Shown in pieces: positions 7,711 through 16,751 of a stretch of 64,000 nt of DNA. The DNA is from Lactobacillus hominis DSM 23910 = CRBIP 24.179 (GTDB taxonomy: Bacteria; Bacillota; Bacilli; Lactobacillales; Lactobacillaceae). Location of the stretch: positions 1 to 64,000 of the forward strand of contig NZ_CAKE01000011.1 in the NCBI RefSeq assembly GCF_000296835.1, written 5' to 3'. The notes below the pieces were generated by a model, which made no database searches, was not told the DNA's origin, and worked only from the letters and a program-made list of their open reading frames with translations. The number at the start of each line of letters is the position of its first letter. Positions within the stretch are counted from its first letter, which is position 1. The position numbers and the translations under genes were made by a program.

Positions 7711-8522
7711 TGGGTAAAAAAAGAGCGGATATTCTTTTATTTGAACAAGGGCTATTTAACTCAAGAACAGGAGCGCAGCGTGCTATTATGGCAGGCTTAG
7801 TTAGCGACCATAATCATCAAAGAATCGATAAAGCTGGACAAAAATTCGATGACGATGAGAAATTTTATATTAAAGATGATGGTAAGAAATATGTTTCTCG
7901 TGGTGGTTTTAAATTAGAAAAAGCACTTAAAGTCTTTAATATTGATTTGAAAAATAGAGTTTGTTTAGATATTGGCGCTTCAACAGGTGGGTTTACTGAT
8001 GTTGCCTTACAAAATGGAGCTCAAAAAGTTTATGCCTTAGATGTGGGCTATAATCAGCTTGCTTGGAAATTAAGAGACGATCCACAAGTTATCGTGATGG
8101 AAAAACAGAATTTTCGCTACAGCAAGCTAGAAGACTTTACGCAAGGTCGTCCTAATTTTGCCATGACTGATGTATCTTTTATTTCACTCGATTTAATTAT
8201 GCCGCCAATGTATGATATTTTAGCTGATAAATGCGATGCTGTTTGTTTAATTAAACCACAATTTGAAGCGGGCCCCGAACATGTAGGAAAACACGGCATT
8301 GTGCATGATCACGAAGTACATAAGCATGTTATTGAGCATACAATGGATGAAGCCATGAAGATTGGTTTTAATGTCTTAGGCGTTGATTATTCGCCAATTA
8401 AGGGTGGTAAAGGTAATATTGAATTTTTGATTCATTTGGGCAAAGATGAGGCAAACGGCTCACAAAATCTTTGGCAAGGAGATGTATCCGCCTTAGTTCA
8501 AAGAGCGGTTGATGGCCTTTAG
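7710..8522 (+). CDS. tlyA: TlyA-family rRNA methyltransferase
   Basis: 270 aa from the ATG at 7710. An N-terminal S4 RNA-binding domain (about 1-65, KRADILLFEQGLFNSRTGAQ) is joined to an FtsJ-type SAM domain with LDIGASTGGFTDVAL near 87-101 and the conserved VSFISL segment. TlyA enzymes 2'-O-methylate rRNA; some are called haemolysins by older names. An in-frame GTG at 7707 is also open, but AAGG at 7699-7702 is seven bases before the ATG and only four before the GTG, so ATG is preferred; it overlaps the ispA stop by one base. Unlike in B. subtilis no argR/ahrC gene separates it from recN. Confidence 0.9.
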   Translation: MGKKRADILLFEQGLFNSRTGAQRAIMAGLVSDHNHQRIDKAGQKFDDDEKFYIKDDGKKYVSRGGFKLEKALKVFNIDLKNRVCLDIGASTGGFTDVALQNGAQKVYALDVGYNQLAWKLRDDPQVIVMEKQNFRYSKLEDFTQGRPNFAMTDVSFISLDLIMPPMYDILADKCDAVCLIKPQFEAGPEHVGKHGIVHDHEVHKHVIEHTMDEAMKIGFNVLGVDYSPIKGGKGNIEFLIHLGKDEANGSQNLWQGDVSALVQRAVDGL

Positions 8523-8534
8523 GAGGTAGACGAA

Positions 8535-10223
8535 ATGTTACTTGAACTTGATATTCAAAATTTCGCAATAATTAAATCTCTCAAAGTGCGTTTTCAAGAA
8601 AAGATGACGGTCATTATTGGAGAAACTGGTGCTGGTAAATCAATTATTATTGATGCTGTTTCGCTTCTATTAGGTAATCGCGCTCAGCATGAAATGATCA
8701 GAACTGGCGAGAAAAAGGCCGTTATTACCGGTTTATTTGAAGTCAATGATCAATATGAGACAGTGAAGAATCTTTGCGAAAAATACGGCTTGCCTTGTGA
8801 AGATCAGCAAATTGTAATCTCGCGTGAATTATCGCAAAAAGGTCGCAGCGTAGTGCGTATTAATGGGCAAATTACGACGATCGGCGTTTTAAAAGAAATC
8901 GGGCGCTATTTAGTTGATATTCATGGTCAAAACGATCAACAGATTTTGATGGATCCAGATCGTCAGATTGATTTAGTTGATAATTATGCACCAGCAAGCT
9001 TTAGAAAAAAGCTCAAGCAGTATCAAGAAGATTTTGTGCAGTGGCAAAAATTAAGCAAAAGATTGCTGCAATTACGCCAAGATGCTCAGGAATTAGCGCA
9101 AAAACAAGATATTTTAGAATTTCAACATAATGAGTTAGCTAATGCAGATTTGCAAGATCCTCATGAAGATGAAAAATTAGAAGAAGAGTTCAATGAATTA
9201 AGCAATTATCAAAAAATTGCAGATGCTGCTTCTTATTTTATGCAGCTTTATGATGACGATGAACATGGCTTAGCGACTTTATTAGGGGATGCTCAAAATG
9301 CTGCCAGCGATTTAGCTGATTATGGTAAAAAATTCCAAAACTTCGCCCAAAGTTTTAATGATGGAGTTTATTCTTTAAATGATGCTCGTAGCGAATTGTC
9401 TAACTTAATGGACAGCATGGATTTTGACGAAGAAAGATATCAATTTGTGACAAACCGTTTAGACACCTTAACCAGTCTAAAGAAAAAATATGGTCCTACT
9501 TTAGAAGATGTCTTTAAATTTTATGCCAAAGTTGAAAAAGAATTAGGGCAATTTGAAACTGGTGGTTTAGACGAAGAAAAAATCCAAAAGCAAGTTAAGG
9601 CTTTAGAAGAAAAGCTATCTAAACAAGCTGAAGAACTCCATCAGCAAAGAGAAAAAGTGGCACATACCTTGGAAACAAAGATTAAACATGAATTGGCCGA
9701 TCTTTACATGGAAAAAGCACGTTTTGCGATTAATTTTAATACCAGTTCCAACTTTACAAAATTAGGAACTGACTTAGTAACTTTTGTCATCGCACCTAAC
9801 CCAGGGGAAGCTTTAATGCCACTAGTTAAAATTGTTTCTGGAGGAGAACAGTCGCGTTTAATTTTAGCTTTAAAGGCAATTTTTAGTCGCGTTGAACCAG
9901 TAGGAACAATGATTTTTGATGAAATTGATACTGGTGTTTCTGGCCGAGTATCGGCTGCTATTGGTAAAAAGATGCATGCCATTGGTCAAGAAAAACAGGT
10001 TATTACGATCACGCACTCGCCCCAAGTGGCAGCTGCTGGCGATCAACGTTATTCAGTAGTTAAACAAGTTAAAGACGGTGCTACATATACTCAAGTAGGT
10101 CCGTTAACTCAAGAAGAAGCTGTAACTGCAATTGCCCAGATGATGGCAGGTAGTGACGTAACTGACGCTGCTAAGAAAAATGCAGCTGATTTAATGAATA
10201 GCTTTAAAAACGAAGATAAATAA
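8535..10223 (+). CDS. recN: DNA repair protein RecN (SMC-like ATPase)
   Basis: 562 aa, usual length. The Walker A GETGAGKS is at residues 29-36, a long coiled-coil middle (about 150-370) follows, and the C-terminal half has the ABC signature VSGGEQSRL and Walker B MIFDEIDTGVSGR. RecN tethers DNA ends during double-strand break repair. AGGAGGTAGACGAA lies directly before the ATG, 12 bases after tlyA. I see no LexA-type box in front of it, although recN is SOS-controlled in some bacteria. Confidence 0.96.
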   Translation: MLLELDIQNFAIIKSLKVRFQEKMTVIIGETGAGKSIIIDAVSLLLGNRAQHEMIRTGEKKAVITGLFEVNDQYETVKNLCEKYGLPCEDQQIVISRELSQKGRSVVRINGQITTIGVLKEIGRYLVDIHGQNDQQILMDPDRQIDLVDNYAPASFRKKLKQYQEDFVQWQKLSKRLLQLRQDAQELAQKQDILEFQHNELANADLQDPHEDEKLEEEFNELSNYQKIADAASYFMQLYDDDEHGLATLLGDAQNAASDLADYGKKFQNFAQSFNDGVYSLNDARSELSNLMDSMDFDEERYQFVTNRLDTLTSLKKKYGPTLEDVFKFYAKVEKELGQFETGGLDEEKIQKQVKALEEKLSKQAEELHQQREKVAHTLETKIKHELADLYMEKARFAINFNTSSNFTKLGTDLVTFVIAPNPGEALMPLVKIVSGGEQSRLILALKAIFSRVEPVGTMIFDEIDTGVSGRVSAAIGKKMHAIGQEKQVITITHSPQVAAAGDQRYSVVKQVKDGATYTQVGPLTQEEAVTAIAQMMAGSDVTDAAKKNAADLMNSFKNEDK

Positions 10224-10255
10224 AAAATCGAAGCGTGATGCTTCGATTTTTTATT
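10224..10255. terminator. Bidirectional terminator between recN and the HesB-like gene
   Basis: AAATCGAAGC (10225-10234) pairs perfectly with GCTTCGATTT (10240-10249) around a 5-base loop, with A and T runs on the two sides, serving both convergent genes. Confidence 0.9.
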
Positions 10256-10652
10256 AGCAATTTTTATCATAAAGTTGCCCACGTTTAGCAGCTTCTGCAA
10301 TGTCGCTAGCCTTTGCTAATTTAACATTGCCCGTAAGCAAGCCACCGTCGTTACGTAGATGCAAAGTTGTATCTTTGATGTATAAAACTAAATTATCGCC
10401 TAAAAAAGCTAAATCATAGTCTGAAGTATAAATTTTCAAGTCAGTATTTGTCTGAATTTCTATTGGATAGCGGGAATCTGTTTGGCGTGTATCTAAAGCA
10501 ATGATTGAATAATCGGCTCCTAAGCTGCAAGAGCCACCTTCAATAGAGTAATCACCACCACCGCCATCAACTATTAATAAGAGTGGAAATTTACTATAGC
10601 CTCTTTTTTCTAATAAATTTAGGGCATCAGCTTCAATTGTCATTTTAACCAT
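10254..10652 (-). CDS. HesB/IscA-like iron-sulfur biosynthesis family protein
   Basis: 132 aa, all-beta pattern of the HesB-like superfamily found widely in lactobacilli: start MTIEADALNLLEKRG, then LLLIVDGGGGD, GGSCSLGADYSIIALD near 40-56. Of the cysteines that bind clusters in IscA only the one in GSCSL and a C-terminal Cys are present, so cluster binding is doubtful and the function is unknown. GGAAGTAATTTT precedes the ATG. It is transcribed alone, convergent with recN. Confidence 0.65.
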   Translation of the reverse strand: MVKMTIEADALNLLEKRGYSKFPLLLIVDGGGGDYSIEGGSCSLGADYSIIALDTRQTDSRYPIEIQTNTDLKIYTSDYDLAFLGDNLVLYIKDTTLHLRNDGGLLTGNVKLAKASDIAEAAKRGQLYDKNC

Positions 10653-10717
10653 AAAATTACTTCCTTTAGCAGTAAAGATAATAACTTAATTTTACAACTA
10701 AAAGAAATATTTTGAAA

Positions 10718-11023
10718 TTAATCGACTTCGATGTTAAAAAGATCGCCTAAATCGATAATATGATACATCTTGTGATCATGGCTGCGCAAAATAAAGCGCC
10801 CACTACTAGTTCGGCCAACTAATTGACCAATCTCAGTAGTGCCATTTTGATAAGTAATTAAAACAAATTCACGATAAAATAGTGCGTGCTCCAAGATACG
10901 GATAATCTTTGCGGGAGATTGAGCGTAAGTTGTTAAAGCGTCTAAATTATAATCAAAGAAGTGGTGGTAAGCGTGCTTTGCGTAAGAATTAATTTTTGCT
11001 TGAATAGATTTTGCAAGTTTCAT
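10718..11023 (-). CDS. Small YolD-like protein, probably SOS-regulated
   Basis: 101 aa from the ATG at 11023, which has AAAGGGGA seven bases upstream; the longer open frame to 11056 would run through the operator. The N-terminal half is helical and basic; the C-terminal half (LITYQNGTTEIGQLVGRTSSGRF) looks like a small beta-barrel, reminiscent of YolD-like proteins, which in Bacillus accompany SOS-induced Y-family polymerases. That resemblance is weak by eye. The promoter, with two LexA-like boxes, supports a DNA-damage role. No polymerase gene is next to it. Confidence 0.5.
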   Translation of the reverse strand: MKLAKSIQAKINSYAKHAYHHFFDYNLDALTTYAQSPAKIIRILEHALFYREFVLITYQNGTTEIGQLVGRTSSGRFILRSHDHKMYHIIDLGDLFNIEVD

Positions 11024-11039
11024 AATAATCCCCTTTATT

Positions 11040-11090
11040 CGAACTAACGTTTGCAATATGTATTATACGAACGCTTGTTTTAAAAAGCAA
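11040..11090 (-). promoter_or_regulatory. SigA promoter with two LexA-like operators
   Basis: On the minus strand TTGCTT (11090-11085) and TATAAT (11067-11062) are 17 bases apart, a near-consensus promoter. Two copies of GAAC-N4-GTTT, read on the plus strand, occur: GAACTAACGTTT at 11041-11052, covering the transcription start, and GAACGCTTGTTT at 11069-11080, filling the spacer. The first extends to CGAAC-N4-GTTTG, one base from the Gram-positive LexA consensus CGAAC-N4-GTTCG. Their placement would block polymerase. Confidence 0.65.
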
Positions 11091-11186
11091 GAAAAATTTT
11101 TTTGACATAATATTATGCTGAAACTTGCAATAAGACGCGTTTTAATGCAAAATATTCATGTTAAACAATTATCGTTAGGAGCAAAA

Positions 11187-11801
11187 ATGGTAAGACAAGG
11201 TTTATTATTAGTTCTTTCTGGCCCTTCTGGTGTGGGTAAAGGAACTGTAAAAAGTGCAATGGTTAAACAAAGAGCGTTTTCTTTTGAATATTCGGTATCA
11301 ATGACTACTCGAAAGCCACGTCCGGGTGAAGAAGATGGTAAAGACTACTATTTTGTTTCAGAAGAACGTTTCCAAGAAGCTATTAAGAATAATGAACTTT
11401 TAGAATATAATGAATATGTAGGACATCATTATGGCACGCCTCTTGGTCCAGTTAAGCGGATGCTTAGTGAGGGTAAGGACGTATTATTAGAAATTGATGT
11501 CAATGGAGCCAAGCAAGTTAGAAAATTAGTGCCAGATGGCGTCTTTATTTTCTTAACTCCACCAGATTTACATGAATTAAAGCATCGAATTGTAAATCGT
11601 GGTACAGATTCAGACCAAGTGATTGCCATGCGTATGAAACAAGCTCGTAAAGAAATTTTAATGATGGAGGACTATGATTATGCTGTAGTTAACGATACTG
11701 TTGCTAATGCAGTAGATCATATCAAGTCAATCGTTGAAGCTGAGCACGTACGCGTTCCAAGAGTAATTGACGAATATAGGAATATGGTTAAGGAGGACTA
11801 A
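11187..11801 (+). CDS. gmk: Guanylate kinase
   Basis: 204 aa from ATG 11187, with TAGGAG six bases upstream. The frame is open further left but the family begins at [15 protein letters not shown]. The P-loop GPSGVGKGT is at 12-20, and the GMP-binding [11 protein letters not shown] and DYYFVS motifs follow, as does the lid region with RIVNRGTDS. It phosphorylates GMP to GDP. It is paired with rpoZ five bases downstream, the common arrangement. Confidence 0.96.
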   Translation: MVRQGLLLVLSGPSGVGKGTVKSAMVKQRAFSFEYSVSMTTRKPRPGEEDGKDYYFVSEERFQEAIKNNELLEYNEYVGHHYGTPLGPVKRMLSEGKDVLLEIDVNGAKQVRKLVPDGVFIFLTPPDLHELKHRIVNRGTDSDQVIAMRMKQARKEILMMEDYDYAVVNDTVANAVDHIKSIVEAEHVRVPRVIDEYRNMVKED

Positions 11802-11805
11802 TAAG

Positions 11806-12024
11806 ATGAGAATTACATATCCATCAATTGATAAATTATTAGCTCGTGTTGATTCACGTTATTCACTTTCAGTTTTGGCTGCAAAAAGAGCCCATGAATT
11901 GCAAGCTGGAGATCCGGAAGCTTTATTAAAATACAAGTCCTCAAAAGCTGTTGGACGAGCATTAGAAGAAATTGCAGCTGGTCGAGTAACAATTGATCCA
12001 GAGCATCATGCAAGTCTAGATTAA
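11806..12024 (+). CDS. rpoZ: RNA polymerase omega subunit
   Basis: 72 aa from ATG 11806, preceded by AAGGAGGA at 11789-11796. The sequence [21 protein letters not shown] and the RAHEL segment are typical of omega, which helps fold beta-prime. The short length and the [17 protein letters not shown] segment match other lactobacilli. A terminator follows before priA. Confidence 0.94.
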   Translation: MRITYPSIDKLLARVDSRYSLSVLAAKRAHELQAGDPEALLKYKSSKAVGRALEEIAAGRVTIDPEHHASLD

Positions 12025-12038
12025 ATATTTTTATTTTG

Positions 12039-12073
12039 ACCCTTCATTGTTTTGTGGCAATGAGGGTTTTTTG
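12039..12073 (+). terminator. Terminator after rpoZ
   Basis: ACCCTTCATTG (12039-12049) pairs with CAATGAGGGT (12058-12067) with one bulged base, followed by six T. priA begins 13 bases later. Confidence 0.85.
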
Positions 12074-12085
12074 ATAGGTGATGAA

Positions 12086-14479
12086 ATGATCGCACAAGTA
12101 ATTGTCGATGTTGCTGCTAAACAGACCGATCGCATTTTTGAATATCATATCCCGCAGGCTTTAGATGATGTAGAAGTTGGCAGTCGCGTGGTGGTGCCTT
12201 TTGGTCGCAGAAAAGTTCAAGGCTTTGTTGTCGGACTAAGTGAAAAAAGTTCATTTAAAGGTAAATTAAAAGATCTACTCTTAGTAATTGATGAAATGCC
12301 GCCTTTGACCCCAGAATTAGTCGAATTATCAAAGACTTTATCTGACCAAATCTTTGCTTACCGAATTACGCTCTTGCAAACAATGCTTCCTAGGGTAATG
12401 CGGGCTAATTATCGCAAAATTTTGACTCCAATTGACGAAAAAGTGAAAAATTTGCCGCTTTTTCAAGGCGAGCCTGTTGATTTAAATAGTGTCTCTGATC
12501 TTGACAAAATAGTTTTAATTAAAAAATTACTTAAGCAAAATCAGGCAAAAATTGAATATCTTGTTGAAAATAAGGCTAAGAAAAAAGTTGAAGCCCAGTA
12601 TAATTTGACGCAAAAATTAGCCTTTTATCAAGAAATAGTAAAAAAAGTTCCAACTAATGCTAAAAAACAAGTCGCGCTGTTAAATGATATTATCGAAAAT
12701 TTTGATCAATATCCTAAAAAAAGTACCGATTTAAAAAAGCTTGAATTATCGACTAGCGTGTTAAAGACCGCTACGCAAAAAGGCTGGTTAGAAAAACAAG
12801 AAGTAGAAACTTATCGTGACCCTTTAAAAGATTTTGAACCAGAAAAAAATGCCAGGAAAATTACTTTGAATGAAGATCAGCAACATGCTTTAGATAAAAT
12901 AGCTGGTTCAATTAAAAATAAGCAAGCCAAAACTTATTTGCTTGAAGGAATCACGGGTTCTGGTAAGACTGAAGTTTACTTACATGCGATTCAAGAAACT
13001 TTAAACGATGGACGCAATGCCTTGATGCTAGTGCCAGAAATTTCCTTAACTCCACAAATGGTGCGCCAAGTTAAGCAACGCTTTGGCTCAAGCGTAGCTG
13101 TGCTTCATAGTGCATTGTCTGAAGGTGAGCGTTATGATGAATGGCGCCGCATCAGAAGAGGGCAGGCGCGAGTAGTAGTTGGTGCGCGCAGTGCAATTTT
13201 TGCACCATTAAAAAATATTGGCTTAGTTGTGATTGATGAAGAGCACGAATCTTCTTATAAACAAGAAGATACACCGCGTTATCATGCACGCAACGTGGCT
13301 TTATGGCGCAGTAAATTTCATAATTGTCCTTTAGTGTTGGGGAGTGCAACGCCATCGCTTTCAAGTCGTGCACGCGCGCAAAAGGGCGTTTATGAATTGC
13401 TATTTTTAAAGCATCGTGCAAATAAAAAATCACTGCCAGAAGTTGAAATTGTTGATTTAAAAAAGATTCAATTTGCCGGTGGTCAGTTTGATTTATCAGT
13501 TAATTTAGTTGAAGCTATTCAAGAAAAAATCGCACGTCACGAGCAAGTTATTTTGATGCTTAATCGGCGTGGCTTTGCTGCATTTATGCTGTGTCGAGCT
13601 TGCGGATTTGTTTTGAAATGTCCGAATTGCGATATTTCTTTGACATATCATAAAGATACTAAAGATATGCAATGTCATTATTGTGGTCATAAAGAGCCAA
13701 TTCCAAAACGCTGTCCTAATTGTCAAAGCCAAGAAATTCGTTTTTTAGGAACGGGAACGCAAAAAATTCAAGAAGAATTAAATGAATTAATTCCTCAAGC
13801 TAAAATCTTACGTATGGATGTTGATACAACCCGTCGTAAGGGAAGCTACAAACGAATTTTAGATAGTTTCGGCAACCATGAAGCTGATATTTTGTTAGGG
13901 ACGCAAATGATTGCTAAGGGACTGGATTTTCCAAACGTTACGCTAGTAGGTGTAATTAATGCTGATACTGGCTTGCAGATGCCGGATTATAATGCTGCAG
14001 AAAAGACATTTGATTTGTTGACACAAGTTTCAGGTCGTGCAGGTCGTGCTCAAAAAACAGGTCATGTCATGATTCAAACTTATAATCCTGAGCATTATGC
14101 AATTGAATTGGCTAAGACGCAGAACTATGAGGCCTTTTATCGCAAAGAAATGCAAGTGCGACATGAAGGAAATTATCCGCCGTTCTTTTTTACGACTTTA
14201 ATTTCAGTTGCTAGCAAAAATGAACAAACAGCAGCTAAATTTGCATTTGCAGTAAAACGCCAGTTAATGGCGAAGTTACATGCACCGACGATTATTTTAG
14301 GACCAACGCCAAGCAGTATTGCCAAAATCAAAAATCAATATTTTTATCAAATACTGGTAAAATATAAACATGAGCCGAATTTGAATCCCATACTTCATCA
14401 GCTGCAAGATAAAGCGCAAGAAGTGCAAAAGACAGGATTAAATGTCTATATTGATAATGAACCAGAAAGAATTATTTAG
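12086..14479 (+). CDS. priA: Primosomal replication helicase PriA
   Basis: 797 aa from ATG 12086 (MIAQVIVDVAAKQTDRIFEY); the open frame further upstream lies in the terminator. It restarts stalled forks. Visible parts are the N-terminal DNA-binding domain, Walker A GITGSGKTEVY, the DEEH box in VVIDEEHESS, and eight zinc-binding cysteines in paired CxxC motifs (CRAC, CPNC, CHYC, CPNC) between helicase motifs. TAGGTGATGAA precedes the start. fmt follows after 15 bases. Confidence 0.96.
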   Translation: MIAQVIVDVAAKQTDRIFEYHIPQALDDVEVGSRVVVPFGRRKVQGFVVGLSEKSSFKGKLKDLLLVIDEMPPLTPELVELSKTLSDQIFAYRITLLQTMLPRVMRANYRKILTPIDEKVKNLPLFQGEPVDLNSVSDLDKIVLIKKLLKQNQAKIEYLVENKAKKKVEAQYNLTQKLAFYQEIVKKVPTNAKKQVALLNDIIENFDQYPKKSTDLKKLELSTSVLKTATQKGWLEKQEVETYRDPLKDFEPEKNARKITLNEDQQHALDKIAGSIKNKQAKTYLLEGITGSGKTEVYLHAIQETLNDGRNALMLVPEISLTPQMVRQVKQRFGSSVAVLHSALSEGERYDEWRRIRRGQARVVVGARSAIFAPLKNIGLVVIDEEHESSYKQEDTPRYHARNVALWRSKFHNCPLVLGSATPSLSSRARAQKGVYELLFLKHRANKKSLPEVEIVDLKKIQFAGGQFDLSVNLVEAIQEKIARHEQVILMLNRRGFAAFMLCRACGFVLKCPNCDISLTYHKDTKDMQCHYCGHKEPIPKRCPNCQSQEIRFLGTGTQKIQEELNELIPQAKILRMDVDTTRRKGSYKRILDSFGNHEADILLGTQMIAKGLDFPNVTLVGVINADTGLQMPDYNAAEKTFDLLTQVSGRAGRAQKTGHVMIQTYNPEHYAIELAKTQNYEAFYRKEMQVRHEGNYPPFFFTTLISVASKNEQTAAKFAFAVKRQLMAKLHAPTIILGPTPSSIAKIKNQYFYQILVKYKHEPNLNPILHQLQDKAQEVQKTGLNVYIDNEPERII

Positions 14480-14494
14480 AAGGAAGTTGAAATA

Positions 14495-15439
14495 ATGACA
14501 TCAGTAATATTTTTAGGAACTCCTAACTTTGGTAGTGTCGTTTTAGAAGGCTTAGTTAAAGATAGCTACGATGTAAAAGCAGTTGTTACTCAACCAGATA
14601 AAAAAGTTGGTCGTAAGCAAGTTGTTCATGCTTCAGAAGTTAAGCAAATGGCACAAAAATATGATCTACCAGTTTACCAACCAGCAAAATTATCCGGTTC
14701 AAAAGAACTCGATGAATTGATGGAAATTAAGCCAGATTTCATTGTGACTGCTGCTTATGGTCAATTTTTACCAAGTAAATTTTTAGCATCTGCTAAAATC
14801 GCTCCGGTTAACGTTCACGGCTCGCTTCTTCCTAAATATCGCGGTGGCGCTCCAATTCAATACTCTTTATTAAATGGCGATAGCGAAACTGGAATTACAA
14901 TCATGGAAATGGTTAAAAAGATGGATGCTGGCGATATTTTTGCCCAAAAGGCATTAAAGATTGAACCGGAAGATAATAGTGGCACTCTTTTTGAAAAATT
15001 GAGTATCTTAGGTCGTGATTTGCTTTTAGAAACTTTACCTAAGTTTTTGGATAATACTGTCACTAGAACTAGTCAAGATCCAGACCAAGTTGTCTTTTCA
15101 CCAAATATTTCTAAAGACCAAGAACAAATTAAATTAACTATGACTGCTAGCCAAGCTAATAACTTAATTCGCGCCCTAAATCCAGATCCAGGTGCTTACT
15201 TAATGCTTGATGGTAAACGCTTCAAGGTCTGGAAAGCTCGCGTAGCTGATGAAAAGACAGATTTGCCAGCAGGCAGCTTAGTTTCAAACAAGAAGCGTTT
15301 TGCAATTAGTTTTGCGGATAACAGCGTTTTAGATTTATTGGAAGTTCAACCAATGGGTAGAAAGAGAATGGATATTAAATCTTACGTTAATGGTCAAGGC
15401 AGTCACTTTAAAGTTGGGGAAAAAATAATTGATGACTAG
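14495..15439 (+). CDS. fmt: Methionyl-tRNA formyltransferase
   Basis: 314 aa. It contains the formyl-transfer motif HGSLLPKYRGGAPIQ near 108-122 with the catalytic His and the following GxTIMEM segment, and a C-terminal OB-like domain that binds initiator tRNA. It uses 10-formyl-tetrahydrofolate, the product of FolD in this window. AGAAGGAAG lies before the ATG. It overlaps rsmB by eight bases. Confidence 0.97.
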   Translation: MTSVIFLGTPNFGSVVLEGLVKDSYDVKAVVTQPDKKVGRKQVVHASEVKQMAQKYDLPVYQPAKLSGSKELDELMEIKPDFIVTAAYGQFLPSKFLASAKIAPVNVHGSLLPKYRGGAPIQYSLLNGDSETGITIMEMVKKMDAGDIFAQKALKIEPEDNSGTLFEKLSILGRDLLLETLPKFLDNTVTRTSQDPDQVVFSPNISKDQEQIKLTMTASQANNLIRALNPDPGAYLMLDGKRFKVWKARVADEKTDLPAGSLVSNKKRFAISFADNSVLDLLEVQPMGRKRMDIKSYVNGQGSHFKVGEKIIDD

Positions 15440-16745
15440 TGCACGTAGCGTTGCTTTACAGACTTTAATCAAGGTCTTAAACAATAATTCTTATTCAAAT
15501 ATTGTTTTAAATAATGCTTTGGAAAAAAGCAACTTGAGTCATACAGATAAGGCTTTAGCGACCAAAATCGTTTACGGAACAATTCAATATAAGATTTATC
15601 TTGAATATCAGTTAAAGCCCTTAATTAAAACTAGGCTCAAAGATAAATTTATTAAGCCATTATTATTGATGTCGGCTTATCAATATTTTTTCTTGGAAAA
15701 AGTACCAACGAATGCAATCTTTGATGAAGCTAACAAATTAGCTAAGAGTTTTGGTAAGAAAAATTCTGGAAGCTATCGTTTAGTTAATGGAATTTTGCGA
15801 TCACTTGATCGACGCGGTGAAATTTTGCCCCAAAAACAAGATGAAATTAAATATTTGAGCGTAAAATATTCTTATCCTGAATGGTTAGTTAAATATTTAA
15901 TTGAGCAATTCGGTTCAAAAACTGGTCCAGAGATTTTAGAATCGGGCAACAAGGCGATCCCTGTAAGTATCCGCATCACTGCCAACGGTCAATTGCAAGA
16001 AGTCGAGCAAGCTTTAACTAAAGAAAAGTTCGAATATCGACTAACACCTTTAACTGACCACAATTTATTTGTTCATCCAGGCCAAGTGGTTAAGACAGAT
16101 TTATTTAAAGAGGGCAAAATTACTATTCAAGATAGTGCAGCTTCACTTGCGGTTGACGCATTTGACTTTAATGGCGATGAAAAGGTATTAGATGCTTGTG
16201 CTGCACCTGGTGGAAAAACTGTTCAAATCGCGGAGCATTTGATAACGGGTACAGTGACTGCTTTAGACATTCACGAAAATAAGCTTAGTTTAATTAAAAA
16301 CGCAGCTAAGCGTTTAAAAGTTAGTGAAAAAGTAAAAACTAAAGCTTGCGATGCACGATTAGCTAAGGATTATTTTTCACAAAAGCAATTTGATAAAATA
16401 TTAGTGGATGCGCCATGCTCAGGTCTAGGCTTAATTCGCAGAAAACCTGAGATTCGCTATGAAAAATCACTTGCTGACATTGAACATTTGAGTAAAATTC
16501 AATTAGACATCTTAAATTCGGTTGCACCGCTACTTGTAGAAAATGGCGAGTTAGTATATTCTACTTGTACAATTACCAAACAAGAAGATGAAGATGTAGT
16601 AGAGAATTTCTTGCAAATGCATCCAGACTTTGAATTAACTACTATTCAAGTAGGTAATTTAGATAAGCAAAAAATGGTAAAAATCTTGCCAAACCAGTAT
16701 GATAGTGATGGATTTTTCATTGCTAAATTTATAAAACGAGGTTAA
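15432..16745 (+). CDS. rsmB: 16S rRNA (cytosine-967-C5)-methyltransferase
   Basis: 437 aa from ATG 15432; an in-frame TTG one codon earlier is open but unnecessary. The N-terminal NusB-like RNA-binding domain (about 1-140) precedes a Rossmann methyltransferase with LDACAAPGGKT near 253 and the two catalytic cysteine motifs DAPCSGLG and YSTCTITKQEDE. It methylates C967 of 16S rRNA. The start overlaps the end of fmt by eight bases. Confidence 0.95.
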   Translation: MTSARSVALQTLIKVLNNNSYSNIVLNNALEKSNLSHTDKALATKIVYGTIQYKIYLEYQLKPLIKTRLKDKFIKPLLLMSAYQYFFLEKVPTNAIFDEANKLAKSFGKKNSGSYRLVNGILRSLDRRGEILPQKQDEIKYLSVKYSYPEWLVKYLIEQFGSKTGPEILESGNKAIPVSIRITANGQLQEVEQALTKEKFEYRLTPLTDHNLFVHPGQVVKTDLFKEGKITIQDSAASLAVDAFDFNGDEKVLDACAAPGGKTVQIAEHLITGTVTALDIHENKLSLIKNAAKRLKVSEKVKTKACDARLAKDYFSQKQFDKILVDAPCSGLGLIRRKPEIRYEKSLADIEHLSKIQLDILNSVAPLLVENGELVYSTCTITKQEDEDVVENFLQMHPDFELTTIQVGNLDKQKMVKILPNQYDSDGFFIAKFIKRG

Positions 16746-16751
16746 TTAATT

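Noticed and set aside
10109-10300. Minus-strand frame overlapping the end of recN and the terminator
   Set aside because: It crosses a clear bidirectional terminator and overlaps two supported genes.
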